This document shows positions 56,738 to 64,000 of a DNA stretch of 64,000 bases, one piece after another. A program made the translations under genes and the position numbers. Position 1 is the stretch's first letter; each line of letters starts with the position of its first letter. Source of the stretch: Amycolatopsis eburnea (GTDB taxonomy: Bacteria; Actinomycetota; Actinomycetes; Mycobacteriales; Pseudonocardiaceae); assembly GCF_003937945.1 (NCBI RefSeq), contig NZ_RSEC01000033.1, forward strand, positions 124,001 to 188,000, read 5' to 3'. The notes under the pieces are model-generated. The model ran no database searches, had not been told where the DNA came from, and saw only the letters and a list, made by a program, of their open reading frames with translations.

Positions 56738-57619
56738 TCAGTTCTGCAGGGGCATCAGGTCCGCCTGGAAGTGCGCCAGGAACTCCTCGAAGTCGCCGTG
56801 TCCGGGCCGGATGACGAACTTCGTCAGGCCCGCTTCGATGTGCTGCTCCACCAGCCGGCGCGCCTCGGACCAGCTGGTCGCGACCAGATCCTCGACCGGC
56901 ACGCCCGGCTGCCGCTTCGCCGCCGCGGCCAGCAGCTGGTCCGGCACGCCCTTGTCGGCCACCGCCAGGCTGAGCCCGAAGTGGTCGGCTTCGATCTCGC
57001 GCCCGGCTTCCGCTGCCGCCTCCTGGATCGCGATGCGGGCGGCCCGCGCCTGGGCCGGCGTGTGGAAGCTGCCGAGCCACCCGTCGGCGAGCCGCCCGGC
57101 CCGGCGCAGCGCGGCCGGCGCCGCTCCCCCGAGCCAGACGTCCAGCCGCTTGGCCGGGCGCGGCCCGAGGTGGACGCCGTCGACCTGGAAGAACTCGCCG
57201 TCGAACGAGACGTCGTCCTCTTCGAGCAGCCGCCGCAGCAGGGTCAGCGACTCGTCGAACACCGCGGCGCGCCGCCCGGCGGGCACCGGGAAGAGGTCGT
57301 GCTCGGCGGCGCGGGCCGGGCGCAGCCCGAAGACCGGGAGCACCCGCTTGGGCGCAAGACCGGCCAGGGTGAGCAGCTGCTTCGCGACGAGCACCGGGTG
57401 CCGGCCGGGCAGGATCGCCACGCCGGTGCCGACCTTGAGCTTCGCCGTCGTGGCGAGCGCGTGCGTCATGCCGATCATGGGATCGACTTCGGGCGAATAG
57501 ACGAGTTCGGACAGCCAGAGCGAGTCGACGCCGGCGTCCTCCAGCCGCCGCGCCAGCCCGGCGAACTCGCCGGGTCCCGTTCCCGCCGACGGCGCGACGC
57601 CCAGCCTGATCTTCAGCAC
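56738..57619 (-). CDS. LLM-class (luciferase-like) F420/flavin-dependent oxidoreductase
   Basis: 293 aa from GTG 57619 with GGGAGG 4 nt upstream. RLGVAPSAG..., FAGLARRLEDAGVDSLWLSELVYSPEVDP and KVGTGVAILPGRHPVLVAKQLLTLAGLAPKRVLPVFGLRP are typical of luciferase-like monooxygenases. A likely F420- or FMN-dependent reductase. It follows the MarR gene by 53 bp on the same strand. Confidence 0.87.
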   Translation of the reverse strand: MLKIRLGVAPSAGTGPGEFAGLARRLEDAGVDSLWLSELVYSPEVDPMIGMTHALATTAKLKVGTGVAILPGRHPVLVAKQLLTLAGLAPKRVLPVFGLRPARAAEHDLFPVPAGRRAAVFDESLTLLRRLLEEDDVSFDGEFFQVDGVHLGPRPAKRLDVWLGGAAPAALRRAGRLADGWLGSFHTPAQARAARIAIQEAAAEAGREIEADHFGLSLAVADKGVPDQLLAAAAKRQPGVPVEDLVATSWSEARRLVEQHIEAGLTKFVIRPGHGDFEEFLAHFQADLMPLQN

Positions 57620-57672
57620 GGTTCCTCCCGGAAGGCTCTCCAGGGGCAACGCGCCGGGCGGCCGGGAATTCC

Positions 57673-58110
57673 TCAGCCGGTCGCGGCGATGACCCGGCTC
57701 AGCGCCGCGTGCAGCGCCTCCAGCTCGGGCAGGTCCATCCCCAGCTTCTCGACGACCTGGTACGGGATCTTCTCCGCCTCCGCCCGCAGCGCGCGGCCCT
57801 GCTCCGTCAGCTCGACGGTCAGCTGCCGCTCGTCCTCCCGGCTGCGGGCGCGCGTCACGTACCCCAGCGCCTCCAGCCGCTTCAGCAGCGGCGAAAGCGT
57901 CGCGGGCTCGTGCCGCAACGACGCGCCCAGGTCCTTCACCGAACGCGGCGAGCGTTCCCACAGCGCGAGCATCACCAGGTACTGCGGATGGGTCAGGCCG
58001 TACGGCTCGAGCAGCGGCCGGTAGATCGCGATCACGCTGCGCGAAGCCACCGACAGCGCGAAGCACACCTGCCGGTCCAGCTTCAGGGGGTCCTCACCCA
58101 GGTCGATCAT
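57673..58110 (-). CDS. MarR-family transcriptional regulator
   Basis: 145 aa. SRSVIAIYRPLLEPYGLTHPQYLVMLALWERSPRSVKDLGASLRHEPATLSPLLKRLEALGYVTRARSREDERQLTVELTEQG is the MarR winged helix with the conserved 'DeR...v.LT..G'. The absence of a Cys near the N-terminus argues against a simple OhrR-type peroxide sensor. TAGGAT (58118-58123 on the plus strand as ATCCTA) ends 7 nt before the ATG. Confidence 0.9.
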   Translation of the reverse strand: MIDLGEDPLKLDRQVCFALSVASRSVIAIYRPLLEPYGLTHPQYLVMLALWERSPRSVKDLGASLRHEPATLSPLLKRLEALGYVTRARSREDERQLTVELTEQGRALRAEAEKIPYQVVEKLGMDLPELEALHAALSRVIAATG

Positions 58111-58137
58111 GGCGCCGATCCTACTGTGTCGTCGATC

Positions 58138-58168
58138 GCGCTAATGATTAGCGCACTAAGCATTAGTG
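58138..58168. promoter_or_regulatory. MarR operators GCGCTAATGATTAGCGC and CACTAAGCATTAGTG
   Basis: A 17-bp perfect palindrome (58138-58154) touches a 15-bp one (58154-58168), both with TTAG/CTAA half-sites. They sit between the two divergent -10 boxes of the MarR and DUF5313 genes, so one regulator could control both directions. Confidence 0.75.
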
Positions 58169-58181
58169 TACTATCCAACTC

Positions 58182-58574
58182 ATGGAACGACCGAGTGTGC
58201 TCCGCTGGTTCGGTTACGCGGTGGGCGTGCGGCTCCCCGAGCGCCTCAACGACTGGGTGCTGCACGATGCGACGTCGAAGCATTGGCGCGCGCGGTACGT
58301 GCTCCAGCGCTCGGTCGGCATCCTGCCGCTGTGCGCGGTGTGGCTGCTGCTGCCCGGCTCGATCTGGCTGCGGCTCTCGCTGGTCCTCATGGCCGCGCTC
58401 GTCGCGTACTTCTACTCCTGCGCGTACATGGAGGAGAGCATCGAGCACCGGCTCGGCAGGCAGGGCTTCCCGCACAACACCGGGCGCCGCCTCCGGGCCG
58501 AAGCCGCCGAGGCGGAGAACGCCGAGGCGACCGCCCGCTACCTCGCGCGCTACCGGACGTCGCCGGAGAGTTAG
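58182..58574 (+). CDS. DUF5313-family membrane protein
   Basis: 130 aa. RPSVLRWFGYAVGVRLPERLNDWVLHDATSKHWRARYVLQRSVG is the DUF5313 opening; two TM segments are at ~45-65 and ~65-80. TACTAT (58169-58174) ends 7 nt before the ATG, just after the operator pair. Likely co-regulated with the divergent MarR gene. Function unknown. Confidence 0.8.
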   Translation: MERPSVLRWFGYAVGVRLPERLNDWVLHDATSKHWRARYVLQRSVGILPLCAVWLLLPGSIWLRLSLVLMAALVAYFYSCAYMEESIEHRLGRQGFPHNTGRRLRAEAAEAENAEATARYLARYRTSPES

Positions 58575-58590
58575 CTAGAGTCGGGGGACG

Positions 58591-59529
58591 ATGAGACGCA
58601 AGCTCCGGCCGCCGATCCCGCCGCGCCACGGGCTGGACCCCGCCCGGCTCAAGCTCCCCGCCGAGGGCGAGTGGCCGACCCTGCTGGCGCACCTCGTCGA
58701 CCGGCTGCCCCGTGTGGCGCCCTCCCGCATCGAGGAAATGCTGCGCGAGGAGCGCATCCACGGCCTCGACGGCCCGCTCGGCGTCGACACGCCGTTCGAG
58801 CCCGGCTCGTTCATCTGGTTCCACCGCGACCTGCCCGACGAGGTGCCGGTCCCGTTCGACGTCCGCGTCGTGCACCGCGACGAGCACCTGCTGGTCGTCG
58901 ACAAGCCACACTTCCTGGCGACCATCCCGCGCGGGCAGCACATCCTCGAGACGGCGCTCGTGCGGCTGCGGCGCGAGCTGGACCTGCCGCACCTGTCCCC
59001 CGCGCACCGGCTCGACCGGGTCACCGCCGGCCTGGTGATGTTCGTGATCACGCCGGAGCTGCGCGGGAAGTACCAGACGCTGTTCCGCGACCGGAAGGTC
59101 CACAAGGAATACGAGGCGATCGCGCCTTTCCGCGCCGCCTTGGAGCTACCACGAACCGTGCGCAGCCGGATCGTCAAGGAACGCGGGGTGCTCGCCGCGC
59201 GCGAGGAGCCGGGCGAGCCGAACGCCGAGACGCACGTCGAGCTGCTCGAACACCGCGACGGGCTGGGGCGGTACCGGCTGCGGCCGTCGACCGGCCGGAC
59301 GCACCAGCTGCGCGTCCACCTCAGCGGGCTCGGCGTCCCCATCCTCGGCGACGACTTCTACCCGGAACTGCGGGAAAAACCGCTCGGGGACTTCACGAAG
59401 CCGTTGCAGCTGCTGGCGAAGGTGCTCGCCTTCGACGACCCGGTCACCGGGACACCGCGGCGGTTCACCAGCGGGCTGCGGCTGTCCGCCTGGGACGACC
59501 TCGACGCGTGGGCGGCGCCCCCGGCGTGA
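58591..59529 (+). CDS. RluA-type RNA pseudouridine synthase
   Basis: 312 aa. The catalytic Asp lies in HRLDRVTAGLVMFVITPE. VHRDEHLLVVDKPHFL and GRYRLRPSTGRTHQLRVHLSGLGVPILGDDFYPE are family hallmarks. It converts uridine to pseudouridine in rRNA or tRNA. No S4 domain is seen, and the N-terminal ~80 residues form an extra module. TAGAGT lies 9 nt before the ATG. Confidence 0.9.
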   Translation: MRRKLRPPIPPRHGLDPARLKLPAEGEWPTLLAHLVDRLPRVAPSRIEEMLREERIHGLDGPLGVDTPFEPGSFIWFHRDLPDEVPVPFDVRVVHRDEHLLVVDKPHFLATIPRGQHILETALVRLRRELDLPHLSPAHRLDRVTAGLVMFVITPELRGKYQTLFRDRKVHKEYEAIAPFRAALELPRTVRSRIVKERGVLAAREEPGEPNAETHVELLEHRDGLGRYRLRPSTGRTHQLRVHLSGLGVPILGDDFYPELREKPLGDFTKPLQLLAKVLAFDDPVTGTPRRFTSGLRLSAWDDLDAWAAPPA

Positions 59530-59550
59530 TCCGGGAGCGCCGCCGTCGCG

Positions 59551-60153
59551 TCACTTGCGCCAGAACTTCACGCCGCTCCACTGCACGGTGATCGGCCCCG
59601 CGCCGCTGGCGGTGCGGTAGCTGCCGAACTTGTCGTAGTAGCTGCCGCTCGCGCTGGAGATCGTCTGCTTCAGCGAGCCGTTGAGGTACACCTTGTGCGA
59701 GCTGCCGACCTGGTTGATCGTGTTGACGCGCACCGACGTGCCGACGGTCGCGCCGCTGCCGAGCGTCGCCCCGCCCTCCACCGCGTACAGCCGGCCGCCC
59801 TTCTCGACGGCCAGCATGAAGTACGGCCCGGCGTTCGAGCCGTCGCGGAAGGTCTGCTTGAGACTGATCCGGGAGCCGGTCATGCTGGTGATCTTGAACG
59901 AGCCTTCGAACTGGTGGGTGCCGCCGGTGTAGGTGGTGTAGCGGCGTTCCGCGCGCTGGTCACCACTGGCCGTCGAGCAGGTGAGCTGGAAGGTGAGGCC
60001 GGAGACCTGGCCGCACCCGCGTTCCTGCTCCGAGTAGCCCGGCGACTCCGGGGTCCACGGACCCGTCCCGACCTGGGCGTTCGCCGCGGGGGCGAGGATC
60101 GCGAGCCCTGCCGCGACCGCCACGACCACACCCGCACCGTGAATTCTGCGCAC
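59551..60153 (-). CDS. Secreted beta-sandwich protein, polysaccharide-lyase-like
   Basis: 200 aa from a GTG with AGGAGG 6 nt upstream. Signal peptide residues 1-26 (GAGVVVAVAAGLAILAPAANA). The mature part is beta-rich (HQFEGSFKITSMTGSRISLKQTF, YFMLAVEKGGRLYAVEGG) and ends YYDKFGSYRTASGAGPITVQWSGVKFWRK, recalling jelly-roll polysaccharide lyases (PL7/PL20 style). Cys residues may form a disulfide. The enzymatic claim is tentative. Confidence 0.6.
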   Translation of the reverse strand: MRRIHGAGVVVAVAAGLAILAPAANAQVGTGPWTPESPGYSEQERGCGQVSGLTFQLTCSTASGDQRAERRYTTYTGGTHQFEGSFKITSMTGSRISLKQTFRDGSNAGPYFMLAVEKGGRLYAVEGGATLGSGATVGTSVRVNTINQVGSSHKVYLNGSLKQTISSASGSYYDKFGSYRTASGAGPITVQWSGVKFWRK

Positions 60154-60301
60154 CGTCGACCTCCTGGGTCACTCGAGGCGGCGGTGGTGTGACTGTACGA
60201 GCCCGCGCCGTCACGGACAAGAGTTTCCGGGGCCGTGTCGAATCCGGCCGTGCCCGTTCGACAGACTCGTGAAGGCACCACCGATTCTCCGAGGAGCACC
60301 C

Positions 60302-60877
60302 ATGCGCACCCTGATCTCCACCTCGTTCGTCTCGCTCGACGGCGTCGTCGAAGCGCCCGGCGGCGAGTCCGGCTACCGCAACGCGGGCTGGACCTTCAAG
60401 GACGTGGAGTTCGAGCCCGCCGCGTACGAGATCAAGGGCACCGAGCAGGAGGAGTCCACCGCGCTCCTGCTCGGCCGCGTCAGCTACGAGGCCTTCGCGC
60501 CGATCTGGCCCACCATGACCGTCGAGTTCGCCGGCTACAACGCGATGCCGAAGTACGTCGTGTCGACCACGCTCCAGGAGGCGGACCTGGTGGACAACTG
60601 GGGCGAGACGACGATCCTGCGGTCGCTGGACGACGTCGCCGCGCTCAAGGAGACCGAAGGCGGCCCGATCATCGTCAACGGCAGCGCCACCCTGAACCGG
60701 TCGCTGGCCGACGCGGGCCTGATCGACCGCCTGCACCTGCTGGTGTTCCCGGTGCTGCTCGGCGCCGGCAAGCGGCTGTTCAGCGAGACCGACAAGGACA
60801 AGCAGAACCTGAAGCTGATCGACAGCGCGTCCTACGGCAACGGGATCCAGAAGCTGGTGTACGAGTTCGTGCGCTGA
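60302..60877 (+). CDS. RibD C-terminal/DHFR-like reductase-family protein
   Basis: 191 aa from ATG 60302 with GAGGAG upstream. TSFVSLDGVVEAPGG is the typical opening, then LLGRVSYEAFAPIWP and PIIVNGSATLNRSLADAGLIDRLHLLVFPVLLGAGKRLF of the RibD_C/dihydrofolate-reductase-like family. It probably uses NADPH to reduce a small molecule. Substrate unknown. Confidence 0.85.
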   Translation: MRTLISTSFVSLDGVVEAPGGESGYRNAGWTFKDVEFEPAAYEIKGTEQEESTALLLGRVSYEAFAPIWPTMTVEFAGYNAMPKYVVSTTLQEADLVDNWGETTILRSLDDVAALKETEGGPIIVNGSATLNRSLADAGLIDRLHLLVFPVLLGAGKRLFSETDKDKQNLKLIDSASYGNGIQKLVYEFVR

Positions 60878-60907
60878 CGGGTCGCGGTCCGGCCGAAGGT
60901 TCACGTA

Positions 60908-60921
60908 CAACATCTGTTCGA
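60908..60921 (+). promoter_or_regulatory. SOS-box-like site, copy 1 (CAACATCTGTTCGA)
   Basis: It shares an 18-bp stretch, AACATCTGTTCGAACATC, with the box in front of the AlkB-like gene. The first base is C instead of G, so it is weaker as a LexA site. It lies in a 262-bp gap after the RibD-like gene; no -10 box follows. Confidence 0.5.
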
Positions 60922-60936
60922 ACATCCACGATGTCA

Positions 60937-60981
60937 TGAAAGGGTCGTTCACCTCGTCAGACGACATGAACGACCCTTTCA
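60937..60981 (+). terminator. Hairpin of the GAAAGGGTCGTTCA family
   Basis: TGAAAGGGTCGTTCA and its reverse complement are separated by 15 nt, 60 bp after the RibD-like stop. It could be the terminator for that gene. Confidence 0.6.
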
Positions 60982-61104
60982 CGACATCCCGATCCCGGCG
61001 ACGCCGGGCTGACGACGCGGCAAGGCAGGACGGAGCCGTCGTCACCGGGCCGCGAGCGCCGTCATGACTTCGCCGGAATCCTTGTCGCAGATCCCGCCAA
61101 AGTA

Positions 61105-61118
61105 GAACATCTGTTCGA
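61105..61118 (+). promoter_or_regulatory. LexA/SOS box GAACATCTGTTCGA upstream of the AlkB-like gene
   Basis: It fits the actinobacterial consensus GAAC-N4-GTTC. It ends 8 bp before TACGGT (61127-61132), which itself ends 7 nt before ATG 61140. DNA damage should induce the downstream gene. Confidence 0.75.
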
Positions 61119-61139
61119 ACATCGTGTACGGTCGGACCC

Positions 61140-61766
61140 ATGACGACCCCGGCACTGCAGGCATCGCTGTTCGGCGAATCCGGTCCCGTCACGCTGCACG
61201 CGCTAGCACCACGACGGACCGAACTCGGCTCGGGCGCGTGGATCGACGTCCAGCCCGGCTGGCTCGAGGGCGCCGGCGAGGTGTTCACCGACCTCGTCAC
61301 CGGCGTCCCGTGGCAGGCCGAGCGGCGCCGGATGTACGACCGGCTCGTCGACGTGCCCCGCCTGCTGTGCTTCTACGGCGAAGCGGCTCCGCTCCCCCAC
61401 CCCGTGCTGGCCGAGGCGCGCGCCGCGCTGAGCGAGCACTACGCGGGCGAACTCGGCGAGCCGTTCCGCACGGCGGGCCTGTGCTACTACCGCGACGGCC
61501 GCGACAGCGTCGCCTGGCACGGCGACACGATCGGCCGCGGCAGCACGGAAGACACGATGGTCGCGATCGTCTCGGTCGGCGCGGCCCGCCAGCTGGCCCT
61601 GCGCCCCCGCGGCGGCGGCGAGTCCCACCGCTACGCCCTCGGCCACGGCGACCTGATCGTCATGGGCGGCTCGTGCCAGCGCACGTGGGAACACGCGATC
61701 CCGAAGACGAGCCGCGCGGTCGGGCCGCGGATCAGCATCCAGTTCCGGCCGCGCGGGGTGCGCTGA
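61140..61766 (+). CDS. AlkB-like 2-oxoglutarate/Fe(II) dioxygenase
   Basis: 208 aa. Fe(II) ligands are in the HxD motif WHGDTIGR and the distal His in TWEHAIPK; 2-oxoglutarate binding uses the Arg pair near RISIQFRPRG. LCYYRDGRDSVAWHGD is the nucleotide-recognition strand region. It probably removes alkyl damage from DNA or RNA by oxidation. An SOS box and a leaderless -10 are just upstream. Confidence 0.88.
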   Translation: MTTPALQASLFGESGPVTLHALAPRRTELGSGAWIDVQPGWLEGAGEVFTDLVTGVPWQAERRRMYDRLVDVPRLLCFYGEAAPLPHPVLAEARAALSEHYAGELGEPFRTAGLCYYRDGRDSVAWHGDTIGRGSTEDTMVAIVSVGAARQLALRPRGGGESHRYALGHGDLIVMGGSCQRTWEHAIPKTSRAVGPRISIQFRPRGVR

Positions 61767-61806
61767 GTCCACAGTGGACAGCGCGGCGGCCCCGTAGCAT
61801 GGCGTG

Positions 61807-62937
61807 GTGCACACCCTCGCCGAACCACCCCTCTTCAGCCGTCTCGGCTCCGCGCGCAGCGTGCTCGTCTCGGGCGCCGGCGGCGGTTTCGACGTCTACG
61901 CCGGCATCCCGCTGGCGGTCGCGCTGCGCGGCCAGGGCAAGGACGTGCACTTCGCGAACCTGGCGTTCAGCGACCTGAACCGCCTCGACCTCGACGACTG
62001 GGCGGCCCCGGGCGTCGCGCGGGTGCACCCCGGCAGCGCGGGCGACGACGCGTACTTCCCCGAGCGGACGCTCGCCCGCTGGCTCGGCACCCAGGGGTGG
62101 CCCGCGGTCGTCCACGCCTTCCCGCGCGTCGGTGCCCGGCCGCTGCGGGCGGCGTACGAGGATCTCGCCGGCCTGCTCGGCGTGGACGCGGTGGTGCTCG
62201 TCGACGGCGGCACGGACATCCTGCTGCGCGGGGACGAGTCCGGGCTCGGCACGCCCGAAGAGGACATGGCGAGCCTCGCCGCGGTGGCCGCGCTCGAGGG
62301 CCCCGACCGCGTCGTCGTCAGCCTCGGCTTCGGCATCGACGCCTTCCACGGCGTCTGCCACGCCCACGTGCTGGAGAACCTCGCCGCCCTCGACCGGGCC
62401 GGCGGGTACCTGGGCGCGCTGTCGATCCCGTCGGCCTCCCCCGAAGCCGCGGCCTACCTGGACGCCGTCGCGGACGCGAACCGCGCGACCCCGGACCGGC
62501 CGAGCATCGTGCAGGGGCAGATCGCCGCCGCGCTGCGGGGCGAGTTCGGGGACGTGCACTCCACCACCCGCACCGCGGGCAGCGAGCTGTTCGTGAACCC
62601 GCTGATGGGCGTCTACTTCTCGGCGGACCTGGCGATCCTGGCCGCCGAGGTCGGCTACCTCGCGGAGCTCGCCACCACGGACACCGCCCTCGAGGTCGCG
62701 ATGGTCATCGAAGCGCACCGCGACCGCGTCGGCCGCGGCGGGCCATCCCGCACTGAGGCTCAGTCGACCAGGACCGGCAGCTCGTCCAGGCCGTACACAA
62801 TGGACACCTGGCGGAACGAAAGGTCCTGCTCCGGCACCGCGAGCCGCAGGTTCGGGAACCGCTTGACCAGCGCCGGGTACGCCGTGCGCAGCTCCATGCG
62901 GGCCAGCTCCGCGCCGATGCAGCGGTGGATGCCGTAG
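61807..62937 (+). CDS. DUF1152-family protein with extended C-terminus overlapping the P450 gene
   Basis: 377 aa from GTG 61807 (TAGCAT ends 6 nt before it). SARSVLVSGAGGGFDVYAGIPLAVALRGQGKDVHFANLAFSD is the DUF1152 opening; DAVVLVDGGTDILLRGDESGLGTPEEDM is also family-typical. Family members are usually ~310 aa, and similarity stops near residue 309. The last ~60 residues lie antisense to the P450 gene (178-bp overlap) and have an atypical Arg/Ser-rich composition. A +1 frame has an early TGA near 62756, so a frameshift is possible. Confidence 0.65.
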   Translation: MHTLAEPPLFSRLGSARSVLVSGAGGGFDVYAGIPLAVALRGQGKDVHFANLAFSDLNRLDLDDWAAPGVARVHPGSAGDDAYFPERTLARWLGTQGWPAVVHAFPRVGARPLRAAYEDLAGLLGVDAVVLVDGGTDILLRGDESGLGTPEEDMASLAAVAALEGPDRVVVSLGFGIDAFHGVCHAHVLENLAALDRAGGYLGALSIPSASPEAAAYLDAVADANRATPDRPSIVQGQIAAALRGEFGDVHSTTRTAGSELFVNPLMGVYFSADLAILAAEVGYLAELATTDTALEVAMVIEAHRDRVGRGGPSRTEAQSTRTGSSSRPYTMDTWRNERSCSGTASRRFGNRLTSAGYAVRSSMRASSAPMQRWMP

Positions 62938-63950
62938 CTGAACGCCAGGTGGGACGTCGGCTCGCGGGTGGCGTCGAACTCCTCCATGCCCGCGCCCAGC
63001 TTCGGGTCGCGGTCCGCGGCCGACAGCGACACCAGCACGATGTCACCCTCGGCGATGTGGACGCCGGCGATTTCCATGTCCTGCTTGGCGAAGCGCGGGA
63101 ACGCCATCTGCACCACGGTCAGGTAGCGCAGCAGCTCCTCGACGAAGCGGTGCACGGACTCGTCGTCACCGCGGACGGCTTCGAGGGCCTTCTCGTCGCG
63201 CAGCAGCACCAGCGCGCCGAGCGCCAGCATGCTCGCGGTCGTTTCGAGGCCGCCGGTGAGGACGCCGTCGGCGAGGCCGGCCAGCTCGCGGTCGTCGATC
63301 TCGTCGCCGTGTTCCTTGATCAGCATGCCGAGCAGGCCGTCGCCGGGCTCTTCGCGCTGCTTCTTGACGATGTCGAGCAGGTAGGTCAGCGACTCCGACA
63401 TCGCGCCGAGCGACGCGCCGGCGCCGCCGAAGAGGTCGAAGCGGGCGGTGCTCAGCCGCTGGAACTCGGCGCGGTCCTCATAGGACACGCCGAGCAGCTC
63501 GCAGATGGTCAGCGACGGGATCGGCAGCGCGAACGCCTGCCACAGGTCGACCGGCCCTTCCGTCTTGGCCATGGCGTCGAGCTGCTCGGCGACGATCTCG
63601 TCGATCCGCGGCGCCAGCCTGCCGAGCCGGCGCATGGTGAACTCGGGCGTGAGCAGCTTCCGCAGCCGCGTGTGCACCGGCGGGTCCGCGAAGCCGAGGC
63701 CGCCCGGGTTCTGGTCGGCGGTCACCCCGGCGTTGCCGACGAGGTTGCCGAAGTCGCTGGAGAACCCGGAGACCTTGCCGAGGACGGCCTTCGCCTCGTC
63801 GTAACCCGTGACCAGCCAGGCGTTCATCCCGAAGGGCAGGTCGAGCTTGCCGATCGGCGCCTCGGACCGGCGCGCGGCCAGCTCGGCGACCGGGTCGAGC
63901 CCGTCGCGCTTGAGCGGCAGCAGCGCCGAATCGGGCAGGAGCGACGACAT
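62760..63950 (-). CDS. Cytochrome P450
   Basis: 396 aa from ATG 63950. I-helix GGLETTAS, K-helix EELLRYL (ExxR), heme loop FSYGIHRCIGAEL with thiolate C344. TRLRKLLTPEFTMRRL is the C-helix region. The frame stays open to the window edge, so the true N-terminus may be longer. It is probably an actinobacterial CYP that hydroxylates a secondary metabolite; no redox partner is visible. Confidence 0.9.
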   Translation of the reverse strand: MSSLLPDSALLPLKRDGLDPVAELAARRSEAPIGKLDLPFGMNAWLVTGYDEAKAVLGKVSGFSSDFGNLVGNAGVTADQNPGGLGFADPPVHTRLRKLLTPEFTMRRLGRLAPRIDEIVAEQLDAMAKTEGPVDLWQAFALPIPSLTICELLGVSYEDRAEFQRLSTARFDLFGGAGASLGAMSESLTYLLDIVKKQREEPGDGLLGMLIKEHGDEIDDRELAGLADGVLTGGLETTASMLALGALVLLRDEKALEAVRGDDESVHRFVEELLRYLTVVQMAFPRFAKQDMEIAGVHIAEGDIVLVSLSAADRDPKLGAGMEEFDATREPTSHLAFSYGIHRCIGAELARMELRTAYPALVKRFPNLRLAVPEQDLSFRQVSIVYGLDELPVLVD

Positions 63951-64000
63951 CTTCTCGAGGTCGAAACCCTTTTTCGACTGCCGGGCGAGGTACCGGCGGC

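Noticed and set aside
60938-61066. Short ORF beginning with MKGSFTSSDDMNDPF
   Set aside because: It is encoded by the hairpin repeat and has no RBS or family match.

Overview
The window is about 71-73% GC (my estimate). GTG starts are frequent, many genes have a TANNNT -10 box 6-7 nt before the start codon (leaderless transcription), and several families look actinobacterial: DUF5313, MmpS, a type VII secretion-like protein, SigJ/SigG-type ECF sigma, ANTAR, GerW-like. This fits a large-genome actinomycete, most likely Pseudonocardiaceae (Amycolatopsis-like). It is ordinary chromosome with rich accessory content. I saw no rRNA, tRNA, CRISPR array, integrase or insertion sequence.

Layout. 0-3 kb: the end of a SpoIIE-type phosphatase, a STAS protein, a GAF-ANTAR regulator and a compact PfkB kinase. 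3.2-8.7 kb: a hemerythrin-LigD (phosphoesterase-polymerase) pair, two tiny proteins including a stand-alone ANTAR-like one, a GH13 glucosidase and a methyltransferase. 8.3-14 kb (minus strand): a tightly overlapping operon running fatty-acyl-AMP ligase, acyl carrier protein, EspC/WXG-like protein, 1024-aa WXG and Gly/Ser-repeat protein, coiled-coil protein. This is the most unusual system here. 14-24 kb: ECF sigma factor, bifunctional-nuclease-domain protein, SRPBCC protein, two MFS transporters around a MocR regulator, a transglycosylase-like protein, a Tat-exported PHP hydrolase and a GerW-like protein. 24-32 kb: a DUF6345-like protein with a caspase-type His/Cys pair, and an 1823-aa fused acyl-CoA carboxylase. 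32-43.8 kb: secreted M14 peptidase, methyltransferase, PadR regulator, secreted sialidase, MmpS-like protein, two-component system, STAS protein, MFS transporter, then a flavodoxin-like protein and nitric oxide synthase preceded by a possible leader peptide. 44-52.8 kb: CobW GTPase, a membrane P-loop/Sel1-repeat protein, a second NHEJ operon (LigD ligase, LigD polymerase, GNAT), DinB-like and terpene-cyclase-fold proteins. 53-64 kb: DUF1015, drug exporter, TetR-cupin, LLM oxidoreductase, MarR/DUF5313 with clear operators, RluA-type pseudouridine synthase, a secreted jelly-roll-like protein, RibD/DHFR-like protein, an AlkB-like dioxygenase under an SOS box, DUF1152 and a P450.

Intergenic DNA carries several families of strong inverted repeats (words such as GAATGACTCATTC, CACTTTC/GAAAGTG, CCAATGTGGCGTT, GAAAGGGTCGTTCA). 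Many sit at gene 3' ends and probably act as terminators. One 109-bp unit occurs twice almost identically, with a third partial inverted copy.

Functional themes: DNA repair (two LigD loci, AlkB with SOS box), regulation by SpoIIE/STAS/ANTAR modules, secreted hydrolases (sialidase, carboxypeptidase, PHP), fatty-acid activation and carboxylation, and one-component regulators paired with exporters or oxidoreductases. All functions are read from motifs and remembered family features; no database search was run.
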